Source of the DNA: Pimelobacter simplex
GTDB lineage: Bacteria; Actinomycetota; Actinomycetes; Propionibacteriales; Nocardioidaceae
Length of the DNA stretch: 64,000 bases
Assembly: GCF_900114845.1 (NCBI RefSeq)
Contig: NZ_FOUK01000005.1
Coordinates: 1-64,000 of the forward strand
Direction of reading: 5' to 3'
In this document: in pieces, positions 50,501 to 58,667 of the stretch
Layout of the letters: each line of letters begins with the position of its first letter
Numbering within the stretch: the first letter of the stretch is position 1
Position numbers and translations under genes: made by a program
The notes under the pieces: model-generated
What the model was told of the DNA's origin: nothing
The model's input: the letters and a program-made list of their open reading frames with translations, nothing else
The model's database searches: none

Positions 50501-50876
50501 CCGGCCGGGCGAGGTGGTCGTCGAGATCGTCGTCCCCGCCGCCGCGGTCCGGCGGCGCAGCGCCTTCCGCAAGCTCAACCTCTACACGGGCGACTTCGCG
50601 ACGGCCTCGGCAGTGATCTCGGGCGACGTCGACGCCTCCGGCACCTGGACCGAGGCCCGGCTGGTCCTCGGCGCGGTCGCCCCGGTGCCGTGGCGCGCGA
50701 CCGAGGCCGAGCGCTGGCTGCGCGGCCGGACCGGGCCGACCGCCGCCCAGCTGCGGAAGGTGCTCGACCGCGAGCTCGACCGCGCGGCGCACCCGCTGCC
50801 CGGCAACGGCTGGAAGCTCGACGCCGTCGCGGGTCTCGCCGAGCACGTGCTGGAGGCCGTGAGCGCGGCGGACTGA
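47499..50876 (+). CDS. Molybdenum hydroxylase: fused molybdopterin and FAD subunits
   Basis: A 1125-residue protein. Residues about 1-750 are the molybdopterin-binding large subunit of the xanthine dehydrogenase/nicotinate hydroxylase family (GGGFGSK near 240, RGYGTPQ near 353, catalytic-type Glu near 712 in KSVGEMS). A linker with aromatic and basic residues follows, then from about 805 an FAD-binding medium subunit (QVIGGGSDAMV, ATVAGNLVQEKR). In family members these are normally separate chains. The FAD part also has C919, C928, C938 and C957 in the place where PaoB/YagS-type subunits bind an extra 4Fe-4S cluster. It probably hydroxylates a ring carbon next to N or an aldehyde. Confidence 0.85.
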   Translation: MSYVGTSQRPHDWAARTDGSTLFAADLRVPALHAAVLRSPHPYADIVALDTTRAERMPGVVAVITSRDFAPDAVYVHRGAPLSDRPPLARGTVRHVGQEVAAVAAETYVQAVAALAAIRVRYRPRKAPLTVAEATAPGARRLHERTTGEPNVSVLFATEWGDAAAGRAHARTAVEGRFVYPSVSHACMETNTTLARWDDDAGTVELWTSTQAPWFIGKEVSQLLGLEHDQVIFREIATGGGFGSKSKASEHEVLAAALARKANRPVLLSLTREEELGANKPRHRFETWLRTSADDDGLVRLYESDIRVDNGSYNHMGPSVMRVGAITLGSMYRPDGAVLEARLIDTATQPGGQFRGYGTPQVSLAAESQMDEIAERLGLDPLEMRLRNVNREHTTTLCGYAVTTARLADCLDAVRTELDWDRRRVERRADRGVGVAAGSHGSGAYAYELANRSDAAIDVFDDGRVRVRYGGSDAGTGQSTILAQIAADELGVDLADVEVLSMDSERTPFELGAWSSRGTHMTGSSVGKAASELAERLRDLARAKLGTQDVVLRDGQAVGADDAVALGDLVRLSDETVDGVLSHETIYLLESTEPLAPGRSTANLSPTYAYAAHGAYVEVDRRTGAVELLDYVAAHDVGRAINPTAVEGQIVGGAVMGIGAALGEELVREGGRIVNTSYLHYAVPRSADVPSVRPVIVNAHDPAGPYGAKSVGEMSIIPPGAAMANAVHDAVGVRIRELPLTPDKVLTALAEKEGRRRHHRIWRRPGRWWIALMRALYPLGLHHVLHHWGTRFGRGVGSGVADPGSVTSLTAPDDLPTVLRGAASGAQVIGGGSDAMVERRREAEPASVLISTRSVLALRGVRQADDGALRIGAAVTLAELADATRTTVPVLADAVGSIASAQIRNVATVAGNLVQEKRCWFFRNGFSCYKRNGASSPCYAVMGDHRFQHAVIDGHRCQAVTPSDLATVLTALDAQVELAAEDGRRTLAIEEFFVGPGETALRPGEVVVEIVVPAAAVRRRSAFRKLNLYTGDFATASAVISGDVDASGTWTEARLVLGAVAPVPWRATEAERWLRGRTGPTAAQLRKVLDRELDRAAHPLPGNGWKLDAVAGLAEHVLEAVSAAD

Positions 50877-50912
50877 ACGTTCTGCGGTCGGCTGTCGACG
50901 GCGGCATCCTTC

Positions 50913-50929
50913 GTACCGTACGATGTACG
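50913..50929 (+). promoter_or_regulatory. Regulon B operator B5
   Basis: CGTACGATGTACG (50917-50929), perfect CGTAC-N3-GTACG, preceded by a further GTAC at 50913-50916. TACGAT inside it may be a -10, with TCGACG (50895-50900) 18 bases upstream. It lies 22 bases in front of the extradiol dioxygenase gene. Confidence 0.65.
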
Positions 50930-50951
50930 GAACAAGTGAAGGAGTGGTGCC

Positions 50952-51902
50952 ATGAGCCGGATCGTGCTGGGCGTGGGGGCTTCCCACAGCACGCTGATGA
51001 ACACGCACTGGGCCGAGGTCGACCACCTGCCGGCCGCCCACGAGTTCCGCGACGGCCTGGGCCGGGCCGCGGACGCCATCGCCGCCGCCCGACCGGACGC
51101 CGTCGTGGTCATCGGCAGCAACCACTTCCGGGGGCTCTTCCTCGACCTGATGCCGTCGATCACCGTCGGCGTCGCCGAGGTGATCGGGGCCGGCGAGGCC
51201 GACACCCCGGCCGGGCCGCTCCCGGTCGACCGGGACCTCGCCAAGCACGTCGTGGACACGCTGGTCGACAGCTCGTTCGACCCCGCGTTCTCGCTGCGGC
51301 TCACCGTGGACCACGGCATCACCCACGGGCTGCAGCACCTGGTGCCCGCGCTCGACGTCCCGATCGTGCCGATCGTGCTCAACATGTTCGCGCCGCCGCT
51401 GATCCCGCTCGCGCGGGCCGAGGCGATCGGCCGCACGCTGCGCACCGCGCTGGAGACCGACGGGCAGGACAAGCGGGTCGTGGTCATCGCGTCCGGCGGG
51501 CTCTCGCACCGGCTGCCCTGGCCGGACTGGTCGCAGACCCTCTCGGACGACGACCGCTTCCTCGTCGAGGCCTGGCTCAACGGCCGCGAGCAGTGGAAGG
51601 AGTTCGAGGTCCGGCGCCGCCAGATCATCCGGGCCGCCCCGGCCCAGATCAACCCGGCGTTCGACCGGGACTTCCTCGAGCAGCTCACCGCGGGCGACCT
51701 GTCGCGGACCATCGCCAAGTCGAGCGACGAGATCGAGAAGGAGGCCGGCAACGGCGCCCAGGAGGTCCGCTCCTGGATCGCCATGACGGCCGCCGTCGGC
51801 GCCGGCCGCGGCACCACCCTGGCCTACGCCCCCGTGGACGAATGGCTGACCGGAATGGCAGTGGCTCTGTTCGAGCCGACCGACGAAGGAGACCGAGCAT
51901 GA
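50952..51902 (+). CDS. LigB-type (class III) extradiol ring-cleavage dioxygenase
   Basis: A 316-residue protein of the LigB/MhpB/catechol meta-cleavage family. Iron-ligand regions are seen: GASHSTLM near the start (His), IGSNHFRG (His), and ASGGLSHRLPW (His) with acidic residues in between. The enzyme opens a dihydroxylated aromatic ring beside one hydroxyl. Its direct neighbour is a meta-cleavage hydrolase, which supports this. Unlike protocatechuate 4,5-dioxygenase no separate small alpha subunit gene is present. First gene of a four-gene overlapping operon. Confidence 0.85.
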   Translation: MSRIVLGVGASHSTLMNTHWAEVDHLPAAHEFRDGLGRAADAIAAARPDAVVVIGSNHFRGLFLDLMPSITVGVAEVIGAGEADTPAGPLPVDRDLAKHVVDTLVDSSFDPAFSLRLTVDHGITHGLQHLVPALDVPIVPIVLNMFAPPLIPLARAEAIGRTLRTALETDGQDKRVVVIASGGLSHRLPWPDWSQTLSDDDRFLVEAWLNGREQWKEFEVRRRQIIRAAPAQINPAFDRDFLEQLTAGDLSRTIAKSSDEIEKEAGNGAQEVRSWIAMTAAVGAGRGTTLAYAPVDEWLTGMAVALFEPTDEGDRA

Positions 51903-52756
51903 CCCTGTGGACCCAGCTGAGCACGACCGACTACCACCACGGCTTCATCGACGCGGGCGGCCTCCGCACCCGCTACGTGCGGGCCGGCGCCGGTGACCCC
52001 GTCATCATGCTGCACGGGACGAGCGGCCACCTGGAGGCCTTCGTCCGCAACCTCACCGTCCTCGCCGACGAGTACGACTGCCACGCCGTCGACATGGTCG
52101 GCCACGGCTACACCGAGGGCCCGGACGCCGACTACCGGATCCCGCGGTACGTCGAGCACGTGCTCGCCTACATGGACGCCCAGGGCATCGCCAAGGCGCA
52201 CTTCGTCGGGGAGTCGCTGGGCGGCTGGGTCGCCGGCCGGCTCGCCGCCGACCACCCCGAGCGCGTCGGCAGCCTGATCCTGGTCGCCCCCGGCGGCACG
52301 GTCGCGAACCCGCCCGTCATGGAGCGGATCCGCGCCAGCACCCGGGCCGCCGTCGAGAACGACGACGTCGCGCTCACCCGCCAGCGCCTCGAGCTCCTCA
52401 TGTTCGACTCGGCCAACGTCTCCGACGAGCTCGTCGACGTGCGGCACGCGATCTACCACCGGCCCGAGTTCGTCGCCCGGATCGAGCGGCTGCTCTGCCT
52501 GCAGACCATGGAGAACCGGGTCGAGGACCTGCTCTCGCCCGAGCAGATGGCCCGGATCACCGCGCCGACCCGCATCGTGTGGGGCGCGGAGAACCCGTTC
52601 GGCGACGTCCCCGAGGCCGAGCGGATGCACGCCTCGATCCCCGGCTCCGAGCTGGAGATCTACGGCGAGTGCGGCCACTGGCCCCAGCACGAGCACGCGG
52701 ACCGCTTCAACAAGGAGGCCCGCGAGTTCTTCGGCCGCATCGGCGCGCTCGGATGA
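51899..52756 (+). CDS. Meta-cleavage product hydrolase (alpha/beta hydrolase)
   Basis: A 285-residue C-C bond hydrolase of the MhpC/BphD/HsaD type. Oxyanion region VIMLHGTSGHLEAF, nucleophile elbow VGESLGGWVAG (Ser), acid in VWGAENPFGDV and late His in GECGHWPQHEH are all in place. It would split the ring-fission product from the dioxygenase encoded just upstream (ATGA overlap) into a 2-hydroxydienoate and an acid. Confidence 0.85.
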   Translation: MTLWTQLSTTDYHHGFIDAGGLRTRYVRAGAGDPVIMLHGTSGHLEAFVRNLTVLADEYDCHAVDMVGHGYTEGPDADYRIPRYVEHVLAYMDAQGIAKAHFVGESLGGWVAGRLAADHPERVGSLILVAPGGTVANPPVMERIRASTRAAVENDDVALTRQRLELLMFDSANVSDELVDVRHAIYHRPEFVARIERLLCLQTMENRVEDLLSPEQMARITAPTRIVWGAENPFGDVPEAERMHASIPGSELEIYGECGHWPQHEHADRFNKEAREFFGRIGALG

Positions 52757-53772
52757 GCCTGCCGATCGGCATCCGGCTGCCGCCCTGCACCCGGGCCGAC
52801 GAGGTCGCCCAGGTCGCCCGCCGGGCCGAGGAGCTCGGGTTCGCGCAGGTGTTCCTGCCGGACTCGCAGGTCCTGTGGCGCGACGCCTTCCTCACGGCGT
52901 ACGCCGTGGCGCTCGCGACGGAGTCGATCCGGATCGGCACCGCGGTCAGCAATGTCGTCACCCGGCACCCCAGCGTCGTGGCCGGCCTGACCCGGACCGT
53001 CGGCGAGGTCGCCGCCGGCCGCTTCGACCTCGGCCTCGGGGTCGGCAACAGCTCGGTCGAGCCGGTCGGGCTCCGGCCCAGCCGTCAGGACGACCTGCGC
53101 GCCGGCGTGAGCGTGATCCGCTCCAGCCTGGCCGGCGAGACCGTCGACTACGGACCGGTCCGCTCCCGGATGCGCGACCCGCACCCGGGAGTGCCGGTCC
53201 TGCTCGCCGCGTCCGGCCCGCGCAACCTGCGGCTCGCCGGTGAGATCGCCGACGGCGCGATCCTGCTGAGCGGCGTCTCCGCCGAGGCGATCGCGCGCTC
53301 GCGCGGTCTCGTCGAGGCCGGCGCGCGCGATGCGGGCAAGGCGCCCGAGGACGTGCGGATCATCGTGTCCGCGCACGCCCGGGTCAGCGACGACATCGAG
53401 CGCGACGCGCGGGTCCTCAAGCCCATCTGCGCGGGCATCGCCCAGCACGGCGGGCAGGCGGCGCTCCGTGCGGCCGGCATCGAGATCGAGGTGCCGGCCG
53501 ACGTGCCCGAGGTCTACCCGGACCTCGTGCACGCCGAGGACTGGGACCTCGCGGTCGACGTATGCGGCCGGTGGGTCAGCGATGCCGACGCCGTCCGCTT
53601 CGCGCAGGAGTTCTGCCTGTTCGGCACCGCCGCCGAGATCGCGGCCAAGCTCGACCTGGTCGAGCAGGCGGGGGCGACGTCGGTGTTCATCCAGCACGTC
53701 GGGTCCTACGACCTGCCCCGCGACCTCGTCGAGGAGGTCGGCGCCGAGGTGCTCGGGACGCCCGCGCGCTGA
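52753..53772 (+). CDS. Luciferase-like (F420/FMN) oxidoreductase
   Basis: A 339-residue barrel protein of the bacterial luciferase/methylene-tetrahydromethanopterin reductase-like group: RRAEELGFAQVFLPDS, RIGTAVSNVVTRHP, and RFDLGLGVGNSS. In actinobacteria this group often uses F420. It may carry out a monooxygenation or a hydride transfer on a ring or imine intermediate. Coupled by overlaps to the hydrolase and MmgE/PrpD genes. Confidence 0.8.
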   Translation: MSLPIGIRLPPCTRADEVAQVARRAEELGFAQVFLPDSQVLWRDAFLTAYAVALATESIRIGTAVSNVVTRHPSVVAGLTRTVGEVAAGRFDLGLGVGNSSVEPVGLRPSRQDDLRAGVSVIRSSLAGETVDYGPVRSRMRDPHPGVPVLLAASGPRNLRLAGEIADGAILLSGVSAEAIARSRGLVEAGARDAGKAPEDVRIIVSAHARVSDDIERDARVLKPICAGIAQHGGQAALRAAGIEIEVPADVPEVYPDLVHAEDWDLAVDVCGRWVSDADAVRFAQEFCLFGTAAEIAAKLDLVEQAGATSVFIQHVGSYDLPRDLVEEVGAEVLGTPAR

Positions 53773-55070
53773 TGGCCGGCTCGACGCTCGCCACCCTCGC
53801 CCGCCGCGGTACGGCGGTCGCCGCCCTGGCGCGCGCGGGCGAGGACGGCGTGGCCCGTGCGGCCGCGCTGCTGAGCGTCGACACCCTGGCCTGCCTCGTC
53901 GTCGGAGCCGGTCACCCGACGGTGGGCCGGCTGCTCGACGCGCAGGACCCGCTCCCGGCTGGGCACGGCTGGACGCCGCTCGCGGCGCCCGGCGCGCACC
54001 GGAGCCGGGCGGACGCCCTCGTCGCCGACGTCACCGCGGCGCACGCCGACGAGCTGGACGCGGTCCACCCGGGCTCGGGCACCGTGCCCGGCGCGGTCGT
54101 CGTACCTCTGGCGGTGCACCTCGGTGCCCAGGTGGACGCCGCCGGCCCGGACCTGCTGGCCGCCGTCGCGGCCGGCTACGAGGTCACCGCGCTCGCGGCC
54201 GGCGTGCTCGGCGGCCCGCGGCTCTACGCGTCGTCCTGGTGGCCGGGGGCGGTGGCCGGCCGGCTCGGCGCCGCGATGACGGCGTCCTGCCTGCTCGGGC
54301 TGAACGAGGAGCGCACCCGCCAGGCGCTCGCGCTCGCCGCCACCTCGGTCGGCGGGCTGCTGACCGAGGACGTCTTCGCCGACGGGCACTACGTGCTCCT
54401 CGGGGACGCGGCCGCCGCCGGCCTGCAGGCCGCGGTGCGCGCCGCGGCCGGGCTGCGTGCCTCGGCGACGCTCCTCGACGGCCCGGCCCGCCGGGCCTTC
54501 GCGGCCGAGGGTCCCGGACTCGCGGACGGACCTCCGCGCATCGGCGAGGGGATGCACAAGGAGTTCCCCTGCTCGACCCCGCTGCAGGCGGTCATCCGCG
54601 GCCTGCTGGCCGTGGCGGAGCGGGCCGGTCGCGCGACGATCGGCACGGCGTCCGCCGTCGAGGTCGCGCTGCCGGCCGCGATGGTTGCCTACCTCTCCAC
54701 CGACCGCGTGGTGGACGGCCCACCCGAGGCCGCCGCGAGCCTCGCCTACTCGGTAGGTGCGGTCGCCCGGGGGCGCGAGCGGGAGGTCGGCCACTTCCGG
54801 GCCGCCGACCCGGCGACCGCCTTCGCCGGCGCGCTCACCCTGGTGCCGGTCACGACGTCCGACGCGGTCGAGCTCGCCGTGACCACGGCCGCAGGTGACC
54901 TGGTCCGGCACCGCGAGCCGCTCCGGCTCGCCGCCGACCCGGCCGAGCTGGTCACCCGCAAGCTCGGCGTCCTGCTCGCCGACGCGCCCCGCTGGAGCGC
55001 GCTGCCGGACGAGCTCGTCGCCGGCCTCGGCGCCCGGGCGCTGGCCGGTCTCCTCGCCGCTCGGACGTGA
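53772..55070 (+). CDS. MmgE/PrpD family protein
   Basis: A 432-residue protein with the helical MmgE/PrpD pattern: SVDTLACLVVGAG near the start, HADELDAVHPGSGTVPGAVVV, and MHKEFPCSTPLQAVIRGLL. Members include 2-methylcitrate dehydratase and relatives that dehydrate or isomerise tricarboxylic or cyclic acids (for example a cis-aconitate decarboxylase). Here it may act on a small acid from ring cleavage. Last gene of the dioxygenase operon; the ATG overlaps the previous stop. Confidence 0.75.
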   Translation: MAGSTLATLARRGTAVAALARAGEDGVARAAALLSVDTLACLVVGAGHPTVGRLLDAQDPLPAGHGWTPLAAPGAHRSRADALVADVTAAHADELDAVHPGSGTVPGAVVVPLAVHLGAQVDAAGPDLLAAVAAGYEVTALAAGVLGGPRLYASSWWPGAVAGRLGAAMTASCLLGLNEERTRQALALAATSVGGLLTEDVFADGHYVLLGDAAAAGLQAAVRAAAGLRASATLLDGPARRAFAAEGPGLADGPPRIGEGMHKEFPCSTPLQAVIRGLLAVAERAGRATIGTASAVEVALPAAMVAYLSTDRVVDGPPEAAASLAYSVGAVARGREREVGHFRAADPATAFAGALTLVPVTTSDAVELAVTTAAGDLVRHREPLRLAADPAELVTRKLGVLLADAPRWSALPDELVAGLGARALAGLLAART

Positions 55071-55105
55071 AGCGGGGAAGGCCTTCCCCTGCACCACTGT
55101 CTCCT

Positions 55106-55122
55106 GTACGGTACAGCGTACG
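55106..55122. promoter_or_regulatory. Regulon B operator B6
   Basis: GGTACAGCGTACG (55110-55122), one mismatch to CGTAC-N3-GTACG, with a further GTAC at 55106-55109. It lies 18 bases upstream of the MFS gene. Confidence 0.6.
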
Positions 55123-55140
55123 GCGAAAGGAGCCCGGCCG

Positions 55141-56355
55141 ATGACCAGCACGATCACACCGTCCACGACGGTCGGCGTCCGCGCCGTCGCCGGGGTGATC
55201 GGCACGCTCGTCGCGGTCTCGGTGCCGCCCTTCCTGGTGGGCACGCTGGCGATCCAGATGGGCCGCACGATGGCCTTCGGTGCCGCCGACGTCGCCACGG
55301 CGGTCGCCGGCTACTACGCGGTCTCCGCCCTGCTCTCCCCGTTCTCGGGGCGCTTCGTCGCGTGGTGCGGCCCCCAGGTCGCGCTGCGCCTCGCCGCGCT
55401 CGGCAGTGCCGCCGGCCTGGCCGGCGTCGCGCTGGCGGACGGCGCGGCCGGGGTGGTCCTCGCGCTGACCTTCATCGGCGTCCCGAACTCGCTGGTCCAG
55501 CCGGCGTCCAACCAGATCCTCTCGGGCATCGGCCCCGGCCGGACCCGGGCGATCGCCTTCGGTGCGGTGCAGTCCGCCATCCCCGCGGCGACCCTGATCG
55601 CCGGCGCCCTGCTCGCGGTGGTCGGCGGCTCCGGGTCGTGGCGGGCCGCGGTCTGGGCCGTGGCCGGGCTGGTGGCGGCGGTGCAGCTGGTGATCCCGTT
55701 CGGCCGCGACGCCGCGCACCGCGCGGCGCGCAGGCCCGGCGTCGTCGTCGCCGATGCCGGCGCGCCGGCGCCGGCAGCCGTCGGTGGCCGCCCGCTGGTC
55801 GCGGCCCTCGTCGGCGGCGCCTTCCTGGGCTCGATCGCCGCGACGACGCTGCCGTCCTTCCTGGCCGCGACCGGCCAGCACGCCGGGGTCTCCCCGCAGG
55901 CCGTGGGCGCCGTGCAGATCGCCGGCAGCCTGACCTGCATCGTCGCCCGGGTGATCGCGTCGTGGTCCGGCGGCCGCCACGAGGGCGCCGAGTCGCTGCG
56001 CGCGGTCGGCACCATGCTCGCCGGCGGTGCCCTCGGGTACGTGCTGCTGGGCACCGGCTCGGGCTGGGGCTTCCTGGTCGGCGCGCTCGCCGCCTACGGC
56101 CTCGGCTGGGGCTGGAACGGGCTGTTCAACCTGAGCGTCACGCAGGCCCGCCCGCACAGCATCGCCGCCGTCACCGGGCTGACCCAGGGCGGCGTCTTCC
56201 TCGGTGGCGTCTGCGGGCCGCTCCTGTTCGCCGCCGTCGCCGGCTCCGGCCGCTACGGGCCGGCTTGGTACGTCATCGCGATCGCCGCGGCCGCATCCGC
56301 CGCGCTGATCGCCCATGCCAGACAACGTTGGGTGAGAAGCGGAGTAGTGACATGA
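55141..56355 (+). CDS. MFS transporter
   Basis: A 404-residue carrier with 12 predicted helices and no long soluble parts; segments such as GVPNSLVQPASNQILSGIGPGRTR and GLGWGWNGLFNLSVTQA resemble CynX/nitrate-like and sugar/aromatic acid MFS groups. Long upstream extensions of the frame are ignored because AGGAG stands before the ATG at 55141. A second uptake or export route for the island, first gene of the operon that also encodes the Rieske system. Confidence 0.8.
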   Translation: MTSTITPSTTVGVRAVAGVIGTLVAVSVPPFLVGTLAIQMGRTMAFGAADVATAVAGYYAVSALLSPFSGRFVAWCGPQVALRLAALGSAAGLAGVALADGAAGVVLALTFIGVPNSLVQPASNQILSGIGPGRTRAIAFGAVQSAIPAATLIAGALLAVVGGSGSWRAAVWAVAGLVAAVQLVIPFGRDAAHRAARRPGVVVADAGAPAPAAVGGRPLVAALVGGAFLGSIAATTLPSFLAATGQHAGVSPQAVGAVQIAGSLTCIVARVIASWSGGRHEGAESLRAVGTMLAGGALGYVLLGTGSGWGFLVGALAAYGLGWGWNGLFNLSVTQARPHSIAAVTGLTQGGVFLGGVCGPLLFAAVAGSGRYGPAWYVIAIAAAASAALIAHARQRWVRSGVVT

Positions 56356-57302
56356 CCAACTGGGACGACGAGGGCGTCTTGGACCTGATGATCCGTGCGA
56401 TGCGGGTCGAGGCCGACGGCGTGCTGAGTCTCGAGCTCGTCGATCCGGAGGGCGGGATCCTGCCCGAGTGGACGGCGGGGGCGCACATCGACGTCGGCCT
56501 GCCCGACGTGGTGCGGCAGTACTCGCTGTGCGGTGACCCGGCCGACCGGGACCGGTACGTCGTGGGGGTGCTCGCCGAGCCGCAGTCGCGGGGCGGGTCG
56601 AGCTACATCCACGACGAGGCCCGCCCCGGCGACCTGGTCGAGGTCGGCGGTCCGCGCAACCACTTCGCGCTGGTCCCGGCCAAGCGCTACCTGTTCATCG
56701 CCGGCGGCATCGGCATCACGCCGATCCTGCCGATGATCCGCCAGGCCGAGGCCGAGCGGGTCCCCTGGCGCCTCGTGTACGGCGGCCGGACCCGCACCTC
56801 CATGGCCTTCCGCGACCTCCTCGCCGCCCACGGCGACCGGGTGCTCATCCAGCCCGAGGACGAGACCGGCCGCCTCGACATCCCCGGCCTCCTGGCCGAT
56901 CCCGAGGAGGGCACGGCGGTCTACTGCTGCGGCCCCACCGGGCTGATCGACGCCGTCGAGGGGGCCTGCGAGAGCTGGCCCGAGGGCGCGCTCAACGTCG
57001 AGCGGTTCGCGGGCAAGGACCTGTCCGGGCTGGTGTCCGCGCCGGTGAAGGTGCGGTGCGCGAAGTCCGAGGTCACCGTCGACGTGGCCGCCGACGAGAG
57101 CATCCTCGACGCGCTCGAGACGGTCGGCATCAGCGTCGCGAACGCCTGCCGCGACGGGGTGTGCGGCTCGTGCGAGGTGCGCGTCCTGCAGGGCGAGCCC
57201 GACCACCGCGACTCGTTCCGGGCGCCGGGCGAGGACGACGACGCCGCCCTGGCGGTCTGCGTCTCCCGCGCCCGCACGCCCGAGCTCGTCCTGGACATCT
57301 AG
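56352..57302 (+). CDS. Phthalate dioxygenase reductase-type electron transfer protein
   Basis: A 316-residue three-domain reductase: FMN-binding domain with RQYSLCGDP, NAD domain with GGIGITPILPMI and YCCGPTGLIDAV, and a C-terminal plant-type 2Fe-2S domain with CRDGVCGSC and a late Cys in AVCVSRA. This class IA reductase passes electrons from NADH straight to a Rieske oxygenase. The oxygenase gene follows 49 bases later, so they are a pair. Confidence 0.9.
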   Translation: MTNWDDEGVLDLMIRAMRVEADGVLSLELVDPEGGILPEWTAGAHIDVGLPDVVRQYSLCGDPADRDRYVVGVLAEPQSRGGSSYIHDEARPGDLVEVGGPRNHFALVPAKRYLFIAGGIGITPILPMIRQAEAERVPWRLVYGGRTRTSMAFRDLLAAHGDRVLIQPEDETGRLDIPGLLADPEEGTAVYCCGPTGLIDAVEGACESWPEGALNVERFAGKDLSGLVSAPVKVRCAKSEVTVDVAADESILDALETVGISVANACRDGVCGSCEVRVLQGEPDHRDSFRAPGEDDDAALAVCVSRARTPELVLDI

Positions 57303-57351
57303 TGGACATCACGTCCGGCAACGACCCGCACCTGAAGGAAGGAACACGACG

Positions 57352-58644
57352 ATGAGCCTCACCGAGGACGAGCAGTCGACGACGGACGCCCCCGAGCGCA
57401 AGGCGGCCCGGCGGCGTGCGCCGGGCGAGGCCCCGCCCGCCGGACGGCGTCCGGCGGCCGACCGGAGGCCGCGCGCCTCGCGCCGCCGGCCCGCGTCGAG
57501 CGAGCACGGCAACGACTGGTCGTCGTGGCCCCGGTACGACGACGCGGAGCTCGGCTTCCGCGACTACTGGTACCCCGTCATGTGGGCCGAGCAGGTCGGC
57601 AAGAAGCCGGTCCCGGTCGAGCTGCTGGGCGAGCGGATCGTGCTGGTCCGCGAGAAGGACGAGATCTTCGGCCTGCACGACCGCTGCCCGCACCGCGGCG
57701 TGCCGCTGTCGCTGGGCCGGCGCCAGTACGAGGGAACGATCAGCTGCCCGTACCACGGCTGGACCTACGAGCTCGACAGCGGCCGGATGTGCGCGGCGCT
57801 GACCGACGGGCCGGACTCGCCGATCAACAACAAGGTCTCCGTGACGACGTACCCCGTCGAGCAGCGGCTCGGCCTGGTCTGGATCTACGTCGGCGACGCC
57901 CAGGGCGACGACGTGCCGCCGGTCGAGCGCGACATCCCGAACGAGCTGCTCGACAACGACTTCGTGATGGGCGGGCGCTGGGACGTCCGCGAGGGCAACT
58001 GGCGCTTCGCGGCCGAGAACGGCTTCGACGAGGGGCACGCGAAGTACCTCCACAACACCGCGCTGTGGCGCCTCTTCAAGGTGATGCCAGCGTGGAACAT
58101 GACGCGGATCGTCGAGGAGGACGGCTGGCTGATCCGGGTCCAGGACGAGGTGCACTGGGAGGCCGAGTTCCCCGGCCTCGGCACCTGGACCAACAAGCGC
58201 TGGTGGAAGCGGATGCCGCTGCCCGACGCGCCCGGCAAGGGGAAGCGGGTCAACCCGGTCATCAAGGGCCTGAACATTCCGGGCTTCGTGTCGTTCCGGC
58301 TGCCCGGGCTGCTGCGCGTCGCCTACCCGGAGTTCATCCACTTCGAGTGGTACGTGCCGGTCAACGAGGACCAGGTCCGCTACGTGCAGATCCTCGTGCG
58401 CTTCGAGACCGGCGCGAAGGCGTCGGTCTTCAAGGCCAAGTACCTCTCCGCGATCCGGTGGCTCTTCCACGGCCAGTTCACCGGCCAGGACGCCTGGATG
58501 GTCGACGTCATGAACGCGCCGCCGGAGAAGCTGTACCGCCCCGACCTGTCCCTGACCGCGATCCGGCGCCACATCGAGCAGGTCGCGCCGACCGTCCAGG
58601 TCGACCGCACGCCCGGCTCGAAGCGCCAGCCCCCGGCCGAATGA
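57352..58644 (+). CDS. Rieske non-heme iron oxygenase, catalytic subunit
   Basis: A 430-residue ring-hydroxylating oxygenase. A basic tail of about 40 residues comes first. The Rieske cluster is bound by C112, H114, C132 and H135 (CPHRG and CPYHG). The mononuclear iron site is NGFDEGHAKYLH (D226 bridge, H229, H234) with a likely third ligand at D380. The NGFDEGH form recalls carbazole dioxygenase (CarAa) and demethylase-type oxygenases, which have alpha subunits only. No beta subunit or ferredoxin gene is present, in line with the class IA reductase next door. Likely ring or angular oxygenation, or a demethylation. Confidence 0.88.
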   Translation: MSLTEDEQSTTDAPERKAARRRAPGEAPPAGRRPAADRRPRASRRRPASSEHGNDWSSWPRYDDAELGFRDYWYPVMWAEQVGKKPVPVELLGERIVLVREKDEIFGLHDRCPHRGVPLSLGRRQYEGTISCPYHGWTYELDSGRMCAALTDGPDSPINNKVSVTTYPVEQRLGLVWIYVGDAQGDDVPPVERDIPNELLDNDFVMGGRWDVREGNWRFAAENGFDEGHAKYLHNTALWRLFKVMPAWNMTRIVEEDGWLIRVQDEVHWEAEFPGLGTWTNKRWWKRMPLPDAPGKGKRVNPVIKGLNIPGFVSFRLPGLLRVAYPEFIHFEWYVPVNEDQVRYVQILVRFETGAKASVFKAKYLSAIRWLFHGQFTGQDAWMVDVMNAPPEKLYRPDLSLTAIRRHIEQVAPTVQVDRTPGSKRQPPAE

Positions 58645-58667
58645 CCCGACCCGAGAGGACCCCGAGG

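Noticed and set aside
47439..51509. A 1356-codon open frame on the minus strand opposite the molybdenum hydroxylase
   Set aside because: Composition is dominated by Arg, Gly, Val, Asp and His from the high-GC complement; no domain motif, no ribosome binding site, and it crosses several well-supported genes.
41480..55122. Reading the GTAC-rich palindromes as a repeat array or CRISPR-like element
   Set aside because: They are single, widely spaced and always in front of genes; no spacers or regular period exist anywhere in the window.
57352..58644. Naming the Rieske oxygenase carAa and the neighbours carB/carC
   Set aside because: Similarity is limited to motif form; there is no CarBa-like small subunit, the reductase type differs and the gene order is different.
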